64,000 nucleotides of DNA from Streptomyces kanamyceticus (lineage in GTDB: Bacteria; Actinomycetota; Actinomycetes; Streptomycetales; Streptomycetaceae): assembly GCF_008704495.1 (NCBI RefSeq), contig NZ_CP023699.1, forward strand, positions 1,364,001 through 1,428,000, given 5' to 3'. This document shows positions 8,421 through 17,584 of the stretch, one piece after another. The notes below the pieces were generated by a model, which made no database searches, was not told the origin of the DNA, and was given only the letters and a program-made list of their open reading frames with translations. The position numbers and the translations under genes are program-made. Every line of letters begins with the position of its first letter. Within the stretch, counting starts at the first letter, position 1.

Positions 8421-11201
8421 ATGCTCCTGGGGCGCTCCGCGGAATGCGCACGTCTTCTTGCCCTCATCGACAAGGCACGCGGGGGCGAGAGCGGCGCGCT
8501 GGTCATCCGCGGTGAGGCCGGCATCGGCAAGACGAGCCTCGTCTCGTACGTCGCGGACGCCGCCGACGACCTGCTGCGGATCGGCACCCGCGGCGTCGAG
8601 GTCGAATCGGACCTGCCCTATGTGGGCCTCGCCGATCTGCTCCGGCCCGTCCTGCACTTCCTCGACCGCATCCCGGAGCGTCAGGTCGCCGCGCTCACCG
8701 GCGCCCTCGCGCTCGGGCCCGCCGAGGCGCAGGACCGGTTCGCGGTGGCCGCGGGCACCCTCAGCCTGCTCGGCGCCCTCGCCGACGAGGGGCCCGTGCT
8801 CGTCACCGTCGACGACGCGCACTGGCTCGACCCGTACTCACTGGACGCGCTCGCCTTCGCCACCCGCAGGCTCGGCCGCGAGGGCGTCGTCGTCCTGTTC
8901 ACCACCCGCGACGCACCGGAGGAATCGGCCTCGCGGCTCGCCTCCATCGACACGCTGACGCTCGGCGGCCTCGACCCCGATTCGGCGCACCGGCTCATCG
9001 CCGAGGAGGGCACCGCCGAACTGACCGAGCGGGAGACGGCCCGGCTGCTCGCCGAGGCACGGGGCAACCCCCTGGCACTCATCGAGCTGCCCGCGCTGCT
9101 CGCGGGCAGCGACTCCGGGGGCGACGAGGAGGAATCCGGGGCGCCGCTGGCCATCGGGGAGCTCCTCGCCCACACCTTCGGCAGCGCGGTCGACCGGCTG
9201 CCGTCCGAGGCGCAGGACGCGATGCTGCTGCTCGCGGTCCTGGGCACCCGGCCGCTCGCGGGCACCGAGGCGGCGCTGCGGGCGCACGGGCTCAGCTACG
9301 AATCGCTGGAGGCGGCGGAGGCGGCGGGCCTGGTCGTCGAGGAGCGGGACGGGTACGCCTTCCGGCACCCGCTGGTCCGCTCCGCCGTCTACCACGGGGC
9401 GACGCCGGTGCGCAGGCGGCGGGCCCACCACGCGGTCGCCCGCTCCCTGCAAGGCGCGACCGCGCCCGCCCTGGAGCAGTACGCCTGGCACCTGGCCGCA
9501 TCGGGCGCCGAGCCGGACGAACACGTCGCCTCGCTCCTGGAGAACGCGGCGTCCGGCGCCCCGGAGACCCTCACGTACCCCCTCGCTTCCCGGCTGTACG
9601 AGCGGGCGGCGCGGTTCACCCCGGCAGGCCAGCGCAAGGCGGAGCGGCTCCTCGACGCCGCGCGGGCCTCGCAGGCCGCGGGGTCCCTGAACGAGGCGGC
9701 GGCGATCCTGGACCGCGCCCTGGAACACGCCGAGCAGCTCGGCACCCGGCTCGACATCCGACAGCTCCGCTGCTACCTGGACGTCCAGCGCGGTCAGCCG
9801 ACCCGTTCGCGCGAGCTGCTCAGGTCGGCGGTCGACGAGGCCGAGAAGGTCGACCCCGCGCTCGCCGCGGTGATGCTCGGCGGCATCGCCCTCACCGAAC
9901 TCGCGGTCGGCGACCTCACGGCGGCCCGGCACTCGTCGGCGGCGGCGATGCACATGGCGGGCTCCGCCCAGGAGGCGATGCTGCCGGTGCGCCTCCTGCA
10001 CACCCTGGTGCTGCTGCTCGGCGGCGACGCGGACGCGGGCAGGGAACTCCTGCGCGAGCTGGCCGAGCCGCTCGCCTCGCCCGATCCCGCGTTCCCCTAT
10101 CCGCTCTCCGGAGTGGGCGGCCTGTGCCATCTGGCGGCCGAGCAACTCGACGAGGCCTACGGCCTCCTCGACCGCGCCGCGTACACGGCGCGCGGTTCGA
10201 GCGCGGTGGGGCTGCTCTCCCACCTGCTGTGCACCCTGGCCGTGGTGGAGTTCTGGCGGGGCCGCTGGACGCCGTCGCTCGCCCACGCCGACGAGGCGGT
10301 CCGGCTCGCCGAGGCCACCGGGCGCCTCATCGAGGTGCCGCGCGGGCTCGCCGCGCTCGCCAGGACCGAGGCGGCGCTCAACCGCGAGGAGGACTGCAGG
10401 CGGCATGCCGCGCAGGCCCAGGAGTGGGCGCTCTCCACCGAGCTGCCGATGGACGCGGCCCGGGCGCGCGGCGCCCTCGGCCTGCTCGAACTGGGCCTCG
10501 GCCGCTTCGAGGAGGCGGTGCACTGCCTGGAGGACGTGCGCGCCTTCTCGCGGGAGCACGGGCGCGGCGACGGCCTGTATCTGACCTGGGCGGCCGATCT
10601 GGCCGACGCGTACGTCCATCTGCACATGACCGCCGAGGCCCGCGAGGTCCTCGACGTCCTGGAGTACGAGGCGGGCCGCGGCCACCGTCCGGTGACCGCG
10701 GGCGCCGCGGCGCGCTGTCGGGGGCTGCTCGAACCGGGAGACCCGGAAGCCGCCTCGCGGCACATGGAGCGCTCCCTCGCGCTGCTCGCCGAGCGTCCGG
10801 TGCCCTTCGAGCGGGGCAGGACCGAGTTCGCGTGGGGCGAGCAGCTGCGCAGGCAGGGCAGGCGCAGCGAGGCGCGGCGCCTGCTCGAACGGGCGCTCGT
10901 CACCTTCGAGCGGCTCGGCGCGACCGGGTGGGCGGCGCGGGTGGCCGCCGAACTGCACGCGGCGGGCGGCACCGAAGTGCGCCCGGAGCGGGCTCCGTTG
11001 GAGCGGTTGACCCCGCAGGAGCTGCAGGTGGCGCTCGTGGTCGGCCGGGGCCTCACCAATCACGAGGTCGCGGAGCGGCTCTTCCTCAGCGTGAAGACGG
11101 TCGAGTTCCACCTGAGCAACATCTACCGCAAGCTCGACGGGGTGAGCCGCAGGGCACAGCTCGTCCGGCTGCTCGCTCAGGCCGCCGAGGCGCCGGTGTA
11201 G
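8421..11201 (+). CDS. LAL-type LuxR-family transcriptional regulator (ATPase)
   Basis: A 926-residue regulator. The N-terminal AAA/STAND ATPase has a Walker A motif at residues 31-39 (GEAGIGKTS) and a Walker B motif in VLVTVDDAHWLD near 130. A helical TPR-like middle follows. The C-terminal LuxR helix-turn-helix (about 860-920) contains LTPQELQVALVVGRGLTNHEVAERL and VKTVEFHLSNIYRKL. The ATG at 8421 begins directly at the LLGRSAE motif usual for these proteins; an upstream GTG at 8349 would add 24 non-conserved residues. LAL regulators commonly activate neighbouring secondary-metabolite clusters, and cluster A starts immediately beyond on the opposite strand. The 3' end overlaps that cluster's last gene by 25 bp. 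Confidence 0.88.
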   Translation: MLLGRSAECARLLALIDKARGGESGALVIRGEAGIGKTSLVSYVADAADDLLRIGTRGVEVESDLPYVGLADLLRPVLHFLDRIPERQVAALTGALALGPAEAQDRFAVAAGTLSLLGALADEGPVLVTVDDAHWLDPYSLDALAFATRRLGREGVVVLFTTRDAPEESASRLASIDTLTLGGLDPDSAHRLIAEEGTAELTERETARLLAEARGNPLALIELPALLAGSDSGGDEEESGAPLAIGELLAHTFGSAVDRLPSEAQDAMLLLAVLGTRPLAGTEAALRAHGLSYESLEAAEAAGLVVEERDGYAFRHPLVRSAVYHGATPVRRRRAHHAVARSLQGATAPALEQYAWHLAASGAEPDEHVASLLENAASGAPETLTYPLASRLYERAARFTPAGQRKAERLLDAARASQAAGSLNEAAAILDRALEHAEQLGTRLDIRQLRCYLDVQRGQPTRSRELLRSAVDEAEKVDPALAAVMLGGIALTELAVGDLTAARHSSAAAMHMAGSAQEAMLPVRLLHTLVLLLGGDADAGRELLRELAEPLASPDPAFPYPLSGVGGLCHLAAEQLDEAYGLLDRAAYTARGSSAVGLLSHLLCTLAVVEFWRGRWTPSLAHADEAVRLAEATGRLIEVPRGLAALARTEAALNREEDCRRHAAQAQEWALSTELPMDAARARGALGLLELGLGRFEEAVHCLEDVRAFSREHGRGDGLYLTWAADLADAYVHLHMTAEAREVLDVLEYEAGRGHRPVTAGAAARCRGLLEPGDPEAASRHMERSLALLAERPVPFERGRTEFAWGEQLRRQGRRSEARRLLERALVTFERLGATGWAARVAAELHAAGGTEVRPERAPLERLTPQELQVALVVGRGLTNHEVAERLFLSVKTVEFHLSNIYRKLDGVSRRAQLVRLLAQAAEAPV

Positions 11202-12196
11202 GTTCCCGGCCGCCGCTGCGGCCCAAGTGCCCACTCCAGTACGGCCATCGCGCTGCTGAGCTTCATCGATGCCTGGGTCCAGGCCACCGAGCGCGGCCCG
11301 TCGAGCACCGCTCCGGTGACCTCGTCACCGCGGTGCGCGGGCAGGTCGTGCAGGAGGAGGGCACCGGGACGCCGTGTCATGAACTCCTCGTCGACGTGGA
11401 ACGCGCGGAACCGCTCGCGCCAGGCCGCGTCGGGCTTGCTGGTGCCGGTGGTCTGCCAGCGGGTGGTGTAGACGACGTCGACGCCGCTCGGCAGGTCGGC
11501 CGCGGAGTCCCGCCGGTCGATGACCGCTCCGTTGCGGGCCGCGCGCTTGCCCGCGGCGGACACGAGGTCGTCGGGGAGGCCGTAGCCGGGCGGGCAGGCG
11601 AAGGTGGCCTCACAGCCGGGGATCCCGGCGAGCGCGAGGGCGAGCGCGGCGGCGGTGTTGTTGCCCTCCCCCACGTAGAGGAGGCGCAGTCCGCGCAGGT
11701 CGTCGCCCAGGCAGAGCCGGAGCGTCGCCAGGTCGCACAGGCCCTGCGACGGGTGCTCCTCGGTGGCCATGGCGTTGACCACCGGGAGGTGTCCTGAGCG
11801 GGAGAGCCGCCGCAGCTCCGCCAAGGGCCCCGCCGTGCGGGCGACGAGGCCGTCGAGCATGCCGCCGAAGACCCTTCCGGTGTCCTCGATCGCCTCACCG
11901 GTGGAGAGCTGGAGGTCACCGGGGCCGTAGGTGACGGGAACCGCGCCCAGGCGCACGGCGGCCACCGTGAAGGCGGTCCTGGTGCGCGTGGACGGCTTGG
12001 TGAACAGCACGCCGACGGTGGCACCGGCCAGCGGACGGTCGTGCGCGGCGCGGTCCCTGTGCAGCTCCACGGACCGCTCCGCGAGGCGTGTGACGGTCTC
12101 CACGGAGAGGTCGGCCAGTGAGAAGAGACCGGTCTCCGGGGCCTCGGGCGGGGCGCCCCTGGGGACGGCGGCGTGCTGAGCGGCGTCAGTGTTCAT
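11177..12196 (-). CDS. ornithine carbamoyltransferase-family protein with altered substrate motifs
   Basis: A 339-residue transcarbamoylase. The carbamoyl-phosphate site is intact: STRTRTAF at 69-76 and HPSQ at 148-151. The amino-substrate site is not that of ornithine transcarbamoylase. The usual DxWxSMG becomes TTRWQTTG (244-251), and the catalytic HCLP becomes HDLP (283-286), losing the cysteine. It probably carbamoylates another amine. Next to diaminopropionate synthesis genes, beta-ureidoalanine formation is the best guess; VioL of viomycin biosynthesis is a precedent. The ATG at 12196 overlaps the upstream oxygenase gene by 11 bp. It is the last gene of cluster A. Confidence 0.82.
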   Translation of the reverse strand: MNTDAAQHAAVPRGAPPEAPETGLFSLADLSVETVTRLAERSVELHRDRAAHDRPLAGATVGVLFTKPSTRTRTAFTVAAVRLGAVPVTYGPGDLQLSTGEAIEDTGRVFGGMLDGLVARTAGPLAELRRLSRSGHLPVVNAMATEEHPSQGLCDLATLRLCLGDDLRGLRLLYVGEGNNTAAALALALAGIPGCEATFACPPGYGLPDDLVSAAGKRAARNGAVIDRRDSAADLPSGVDVVYTTRWQTTGTSKPDAAWRERFRAFHVDEEFMTRRPGALLLHDLPAHRGDEVTGAVLDGPRSVAWTQASMKLSSAMAVLEWALGPQRRPGTYTGASAA

Positions 12197-13166
12197 CGGG
12201 ATCCTCCCTGGGGATCTCTGCTGAGTCGGGCACGTCGACGAGCAGGCCCGCGGTGGCGAACGCCTCGGCGGCGCCCGGTAGTTCGAGTGCTCCGGCGTCC
12301 CGGAACAGGCGGACGGAGTGGCGTGCGGTGGTCCGTAGCGCACCCTTGCTCGCCGGGGTGCCGTAGCTGTCGGCGATGACGTCGCGCACCGCGTCGGGCC
12401 CGAGTCCCGCGACGGTCAAGGCGGCGCCCACGGGCCGCAGGTCGGGCGTGAGGCTGGAGACGATCAGCTCGGGCAGGCAGCGGGCGGCGCGCCGCTTGAG
12501 CGAGGTCGGCAGGTCGCTCCAGAGCCGCTCGAAGAACCGGGAGAAGTACACGTGGTGGTGGCCCTCGTCCCTGGCGTGGTCGCGGACGACCTCCCGCACC
12601 ACGGGCAGCACTTCCTGGTCCTTGGGCACCTCGTTGAGCACGGAGGTCACGAGCGTCTCGAAGACGACGACCTGGAGCAGCTGGGCGAGGACCGGTTCCC
12701 CGGCGAGGAGTTCGGCGCCGATGCCGTCGAGCTGGCGCAAGAACGGGTCGAAGGCGTACGGCAGCGGCGGGATGCCGGTGGCCGCGGCGATCTGCTCGAC
12801 GACGTCGAGGCTGAACAGCGCGTGATAGCCCTCGTCGCAGTAGATGCGGTAGGCGTCGAGCCGGACCCGCGCGGGCAGGTCGAGGCCGGTGCGGCCGTCG
12901 GCGATGCGCTCGGTGGCGCGGTTGACCACGCGGGTCTCGAAGTGGGCGGTGAAGTTCAGGTAGTGGTAGAGGTGGCGGGCCAGGAGCTCCTGACGGCGAC
13001 GCTCGGGCAGGGCGCGGACCAGGGGATGGTCCCAGTAGGGCACCAGGTGGTGCGGGAAGAACCGGGTCGCGGGGTCGAGGGGGCCGCTGACGGTCCGGTG
13101 CGGGCCGCTGCGCACCCCCGACCGCTCGTACCAGTCGTGGTTGTCGTCGAACTCGTGGTGGGTCAT
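12186..13166 (-). CDS. AurF-family ferritin-like diiron N-oxygenase
   Basis: A 326-residue soluble oxygenase of the p-aminobenzoate N-oxygenase family. All seven diiron ligands can be placed: Glu77, Glu112, His115 (DEGYH), Glu170, His197, Glu201 and His204 (DEGHHH). The spacings 35, 3, 55, 27, 4 and 3 almost match AurF (Glu101, Glu136, His139, Glu196, His223, Glu227, His230). The family oxidises amines to hydroxylamines, nitroso or nitro groups, or performs related oxidations. In this cluster the substrate is probably an amino acid or dipeptide amine rather than an arylamine, which is inference. It overlaps the carbamoyltransferase and follows the exporter by 57 bp. Confidence 0.88.
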   Translation of the reverse strand: MTHHEFDDNHDWYERSGVRSGPHRTVSGPLDPATRFFPHHLVPYWDHPLVRALPERRRQELLARHLYHYLNFTAHFETRVVNRATERIADGRTGLDLPARVRLDAYRIYCDEGYHALFSLDVVEQIAAATGIPPLPYAFDPFLRQLDGIGAELLAGEPVLAQLLQVVVFETLVTSVLNEVPKDQEVLPVVREVVRDHARDEGHHHVYFSRFFERLWSDLPTSLKRRAARCLPELIVSSLTPDLRPVGAALTVAGLGPDAVRDVIADSYGTPASKGALRTTARHSVRLFRDAGALELPGAAEAFATAGLLVDVPDSAEIPREDPDEH

Positions 13167-13223
13167 CTCGGTCTCTGCTCAAGTGGATCGCTGGGCAAGG
13201 GCGGTTGGCGGTGGGGGTGGCGG

Positions 13224-14483
13224 TCACCGGCTCCCGGCGTGCGGCGCGGCCTCGCGCAGCGCGTCCGGCTGGCGCACCCCGGAGCGGGCGGCCGCCGCGG
13301 CGAGCAGCCCGACGGCCGCGAACACCGGCCAGACGGCGCCGCCCACCGCCTGGAAGAGGAGCGCGCCGAGCGCGGGCCCGGCGGCGTAGCCGACGCTCTG
13401 TCCCGCGGAGAGCGCCGCGATGTAGCGGCCGCGCGCGCCGTCGGGCGCCGTGAGCGCCGGGTAGGCGAGCGTGGAGGGCGCGGCGACCATCTCGCCGAGG
13501 GTCCATACGACGGTGGCGGCCACCAGGAGCGCGGCGCCCGCGTGGATGCCGTACAGGCCGATGCCGCAGCCGATGAGCGCGATGCCGCCCGCGATGGAGA
13601 CGCGCATGGGCCAGGTCTGCACGTAGCGGGTCAGGGGCAGTTCGCCCACGATGACGAGGAGGCCGTTGAGTGCGACGAGCGCGGTGTACACGGCGGTCGG
13701 CACGCCCCGTTCGCGCAGGTCGAGCGGGAGCGCGGTCAGGTACTGCGACTCGACGAGCGCGATGAGGAACAGCGCGAGGACGACGAGCGTGAAGGCGCGG
13801 TCGCGCAGGACGTCGGCATAACGCGCCCCCGTAGATCCGCGCGCCGCCTTCGGTGCGCCCCCGCCGCCCGGCAGGACGACGAGCGCCACGAGTCCGAAGA
13901 GGACCGAGACGACCGCGTTGACCTCGAACATCAGCGTGTACGAGCCGGTCAGGAGCGCCGCACCGGCGAGCGGGCCGAGCGCCGCGCCGACGTTCAGCGC
14001 GAGCCGGAACGCGGCGGAGGCGACCACCAGGCGGTGCGCGGGCAGGAGTTCGGCCAGGAGCGCGGCGGCGGCCGGGCGGTAGACCTGGGACGCGGCGCCG
14101 ATGGCGGCGACGGTCAGCAGCAGCGCCCAGTAGCCCGGGGCGGCGGGCAGGGCCGCGGTGAGCAGCCCCGTGGCGATCACCGATCCGGCGATGGTGCGCC
14201 GGTTGCCGAGGCGTTCGGCGAGCGTCCCGCCGAGCAGCGTGCCGAGCACCGAGCCCGCCCCGTATCCGGTCAGGACGAGACCGGCCTGACCGGCCGTGTG
14301 GCCCAGGTGCGTGACGTACAGGACCACGAAGACCTGGACGTAGGAGCCCATGCGGTTCAGGGCGACCCCGGCGAGGAGCAGCCGTGCGGGGGTGGGCAGT
14401 TCGCGCAGGGCGGCGCGGATGCCGGGGTCGGGCTCCCGCGCCGCCTCGCTGGTCTCCTGGGCGGCCGGATCGGGTACGGTCAC
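13224..14483 (-). CDS. MFS transporter, probable exporter of cluster A
   Basis: A 419-residue, 12-helix major facilitator protein of drug-exporter type. Helix 1 begins LLLAGVALNRMGSYVQVFVVLYV, with the loop-2/3 motif GGTLAERLGNRRT. The GTG start at 14483 overlaps the stop of the upstream ATP-grasp gene as GTGA, so translation is coupled. It sits inside the cluster A operon between the ligases and the oxygenase, the usual place for self-resistance and product export. Substrate assignment is inference from position. Confidence 0.85.
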   Translation of the reverse strand: MTVPDPAAQETSEAAREPDPGIRAALRELPTPARLLLAGVALNRMGSYVQVFVVLYVTHLGHTAGQAGLVLTGYGAGSVLGTLLGGTLAERLGNRRTIAGSVIATGLLTAALPAAPGYWALLLTVAAIGAASQVYRPAAAALLAELLPAHRLVVASAAFRLALNVGAALGPLAGAALLTGSYTLMFEVNAVVSVLFGLVALVVLPGGGGAPKAARGSTGARYADVLRDRAFTLVVLALFLIALVESQYLTALPLDLRERGVPTAVYTALVALNGLLVIVGELPLTRYVQTWPMRVSIAGGIALIGCGIGLYGIHAGAALLVAATVVWTLGEMVAAPSTLAYPALTAPDGARGRYIAALSAGQSVGYAAGPALGALLFQAVGGAVWPVFAAVGLLAAAAARSGVRQPDALREAAPHAGSR

Positions 14484-15739
14484 GACGCCCTCCGCGCGTC
14501 GGTGACGTGTTCCAACGGCCTTGCGTGGAGAGCGACTTGGGCCTCCGCTTCGTCCAGGCGTCCGACGCACCCCTCGGGGGTGTCGGCGGCACACAGGACG
14601 TACGCGTACCGCTGGAGGTAGTCGAGCGGCGGCAGTCGGAGTTCGTCGCCGGGGGCCGCGAGTGCGGTGGCCCTCAGGAGTCCTGACGCCTCGTCGGGCG
14701 CGGGCACCGTGACGCGGTCGACGCGGCAGTGCTCGGGCGGGTAGAGGAAGCGGATGCCCGCCGCGCGCGCGTGGGTGGGGGTGAGGTCGGGCGGGGTGCG
14801 CAGGGCGACGTCGAGGGCGACCAGGCCCGGGTCGATGCCGGTGGCGAGCTTTCCCAGGTAGGGGATGAGGTCGCCGCCTAGCCTGCCGTTCACCTCGATG
14901 ACCACGAACCCCCGTGATGTCAGGCGCAGTTCGGTGTGGGTGACCGCGTGGTCGACCCGGAGCGCGCGGTGGGTCCTGGCGAGTATCCAGCGCAGGGCGG
15001 GGTCGTTCAGGAGCGGGTCCCCCGCGTCGACCAGGTGGCCGGTCTCCTCGAAGTACGGGGAGAGGCCGACCTCCTTGCGGGCGAGGAACATCGTCGCGTA
15101 CTCGCCGTCGTGGACGGCGCCGTCGACGCTGATCTCGGGACCTTCGAGGTACTCCTCGACGAGGATGCCCGCCCGGTACGTCGGGACGCCCGGGTAGTGG
15201 GCCGAGCGCGCGTCGGCGAAGAGCCCCGCGAGATCGGCCGCCGAGCGGACGAGGGCCACACCTCGGCTCGCGCCGAGACCACGGGGCTTGACCACCACCG
15301 GGTAGCCGATCCACTCTGCCGCGGCCGCCGCCTCCGCGAGATCGGCGACCAGGGCGAACTTCGGCTGCGGCAGCCCCGCGTCGCGCAGCAGCGCGCGGGT
15401 GCGGTGCTTGTCGCGGCAGTTGCGCACCGCGGTCACGGTCGGGCCCGGCAGACCGAGGGCCTCGGCGACCTGGGCGGCGGGCAGGATCAGCGCCTCGTCG
15501 TAGCAGAAGACGCCCCGCACCGCCCGGCGCTCGGCGACCGAACGAGCCGCCGCCACCAGGGCGTTGACGTCACTGGGCACCACTTGTGTGGAGCCCGCGA
15601 GATGGGGCGACTGCCAGGTGGGGGCGGTCTCGTCGAGCAGCCACAGGTCGGCCTTCAACGCGGCCGAGCGCAGCAGGTACTCGCGGTACTCCTGGGTGCC
15701 ACTGCCGACCACCAGAACCGTTTCTCCGCCAGTGTTCAC
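14480..15739 (-). CDS. ATP-grasp carboxylate-amine ligase
   Basis: A 419-residue stand-alone ATP-grasp ligase, which activates a carboxylate as acyl phosphate and joins it to an amine. Visible elements are the ATP-binding core GYPVVVKPRGLGASRGVALV (about 180-200), GILVEEYLEGPEISVDG, and the metal-binding VIEVNGRLGGDLIPYLGKL. It resembles the group that includes dapdiamide, bacilysin (BacD) and other dipeptide ligases. The GTG at 15739 overlaps the stop of the fusion gene before it (GTGA). Two such ligases in one operon suggest two successive amide bonds, that is, a tripeptide-like product, without any NRPS. Confidence 0.87.
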   Translation of the reverse strand: MNTGGETVLVVGSGTQEYREYLLRSAALKADLWLLDETAPTWQSPHLAGSTQVVPSDVNALVAAARSVAERRAVRGVFCYDEALILPAAQVAEALGLPGPTVTAVRNCRDKHRTRALLRDAGLPQPKFALVADLAEAAAAAEWIGYPVVVKPRGLGASRGVALVRSAADLAGLFADARSAHYPGVPTYRAGILVEEYLEGPEISVDGAVHDGEYATMFLARKEVGLSPYFEETGHLVDAGDPLLNDPALRWILARTHRALRVDHAVTHTELRLTSRGFVVIEVNGRLGGDLIPYLGKLATGIDPGLVALDVALRTPPDLTPTHARAAGIRFLYPPEHCRVDRVTVPAPDEASGLLRATALAAPGDELRLPPLDYLQRYAYVLCAADTPEGCVGRLDEAEAQVALHARPLEHVTDARRAS

Positions 15740-17541
15740 CGGTCCTCCTCGGGGTCGCTCTCGCGGCGGGGCAGCGCCACGCACTCCGGCGCGGGCACGA
15801 ACCCCTGCTTGCGGTAGAAGTCCCCGGAGTGGTTGCCGGGGTGCACGACGAACTTGACCCCGGGGTGCGGCTCGGTGGCCCGGCGCAGGAGTTCGCCGCC
15901 GATGCCGCGGCGCTGCAGGTCGGGGTGGACGGCCAGGTCGGCGACGAAGGCGTTGAACGACAGGTCCGTCAACACCCGGATGAGACCGACGAGGCGACCC
16001 GCCACGCGGGCGGTCATGAGGTGCTGCGAGGTCTCCAGCATCCGCCGCATGCGCGCGGGCTCGTCGATCGGCCCGTTGAGCTCGGCGGCGCGGAACAGGT
16101 CGGACACCTCGGCGGCTGCCGGGAGTTCGTCGGCGTACACGACGGGTGCGGATCCGGTGAGCTCGGCCCGCTGCCGCTCCCCCTCCCCGGCGACGAGGCT
16201 CGCCTCCAGGCCGTCCAGGATCCGGTAGGTGTCGGCCTTGAGGGTGGCGGGGTCGTCGGCGGTGAGGTAGGCGATGCCGCCGATGCTCAGCGCCGCGGCG
16301 GCCGCGTCGTAGCGCGGCATCACGGTTCCGTCGGGCACCGTGCTGCCCCGGGCGATCTCCACCGTGGTGCCGGGCGAGACCAGCGAACCCCAGTCGTGCG
16401 TACGCCAGTTGAGGCGCGGCAGCGTGGCCCAGGGCGTGCCGCGCGAGTCGGTGGCGATCAGCGCGAGCGATGCGGCGGCCCGGCCCTCGCCGGTGACCAG
16501 CATGCGGTCCGGGTACTTCTGCGGCTCGCTGAGCGCCTCGCGCGCCTGAAGGGTGATCAGGTCGACGCCGTACACCTCGGCGACCTCGCGGGTGACCATC
16601 GCCCCGCCGACCCGGGCGGCCGTCTCCAGGAGGCTCAGCCGGTTGCCCGCCATCAGCTTGAGCTCGGTGTGCGTGGCGCAGGTGTCGAGGCCGAGCGAGT
16701 CGACCGCGCGCCGCGCGTGCTCCTCGACGATGCGCTGCAGCCGCTCGGGCAGCACGCAGGGCGCCTGGTTGCTCAGTTCGGTGAAGGGCGCGACGGTGGG
16801 CAGCCTGCCGGTGACGCACACCGGGTGGTAGGTACCGGCGGCGACGATGCCCTCGACGCTCAGGTAGTCGCCGTAGCCCCGCGTGTCGTCGCGGCTCTCG
16901 TCGTACCAGGACTCGGTGGTGGACTCGATGAGTTCCTCGGCGACGAAGGACGGCACGTCCGTGCCCGCCGTGTAGTCGCCGAACCCGTCCCCGCGAGCCG
17001 CGCGGTCGACCTCCAGGGCGCGGTGCCACACCTCGGCGATGTCGGTGTCCTCGCCGATCACGACGTGCCCGATCGACCCGGCCCCGTCGGCGCGCTTGAG
17101 CAGGAACGGCAGCGCGATCCTGTCCCTGGCCCGCTGGAGGTCACCGAGGCTGGTGACGTGCCGGAAGCGCGGCACGGGCACACCGGCCCGCTGCCAGCGC
17201 AGCCGCATCAGCCACTTGTCGCGCGCCCTCGCCGCGTTGACGCCGGGTCCTGGCAGGCCGAGCCGCACACAGGCCTCGGCCACCGGACGCACCGCGTACT
17301 CGGAGAACGTGAGCAGGCCGTCGGCGCCGATCCGGCGGGCGTGTTCGGTGAGCGCGGTGACGGGGTCGGCGGCCGAGCTCCGGTCGGTGACGTCGGCACA
17401 GTGCCTGCCGAGCTCGCCGAGGGCGAAGTCGTCGACCGGGGAGAGCAGCACCGCGTGCACGGACGCGGTGGCGGCGAGCCGGGGCAGGGCGTAGTCCAGG
17501 GACGGGCCGCTGCGGCCCGCGACGAACAGGAGTCGTTTCAC
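15736..17541 (-). CDS. ATP-grasp ligase fused to GNAT N-acetyltransferase
   Basis: A 601-residue two-domain protein. Residues 1-430 form an ATP-grasp ligase (PFLLKRADGAGSIGHVVIG, FVAEELIEST, LSLLETAARVGGAMV). Residues about 450-590 form a GNAT acyltransferase with the acetyl-CoA motif AVHPDLQRRGIGGELL. Fusion means the ligation product or substrate is probably acylated by the same polypeptide, either as tailoring or as self-protection, as GNAT enzymes do in tabtoxin-type resistance. ATG start at 17541; it is coupled by GTGA to the second ligase and is 43 bp downstream of the SbnB-like gene. The domain pair is seen directly; its purpose is inference. Confidence 0.87.
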   Translation of the reverse strand: MKRLLFVAGRSGPSLDYALPRLAATASVHAVLLSPVDDFALGELGRHCADVTDRSSAADPVTALTEHARRIGADGLLTFSEYAVRPVAEACVRLGLPGPGVNAARARDKWLMRLRWQRAGVPVPRFRHVTSLGDLQRARDRIALPFLLKRADGAGSIGHVVIGEDTDIAEVWHRALEVDRAARGDGFGDYTAGTDVPSFVAEELIESTTESWYDESRDDTRGYGDYLSVEGIVAAGTYHPVCVTGRLPTVAPFTELSNQAPCVLPERLQRIVEEHARRAVDSLGLDTCATHTELKLMAGNRLSLLETAARVGGAMVTREVAEVYGVDLITLQAREALSEPQKYPDRMLVTGEGRAAASLALIATDSRGTPWATLPRLNWRTHDWGSLVSPGTTVEIARGSTVPDGTVMPRYDAAAAALSIGGIAYLTADDPATLKADTYRILDGLEASLVAGEGERQRAELTGSAPVVYADELPAAAEVSDLFRAAELNGPIDEPARMRRMLETSQHLMTARVAGRLVGLIRVLTDLSFNAFVADLAVHPDLQRRGIGGELLRRATEPHPGVKFVVHPGNHSGDFYRKQGFVPAPECVALPRRESDPEEDR

Positions 17542-17584
17542 AGGTCTTCTCCGTGACGTACGAGAGGTATGAGAGGGCCGCCGG

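Noticed and set aside
15586..17556. 656-codon plus-strand frame opposite the ATP-grasp genes
   Set aside because: Shadow of two confirmed ligases with motifs on the minus strand.
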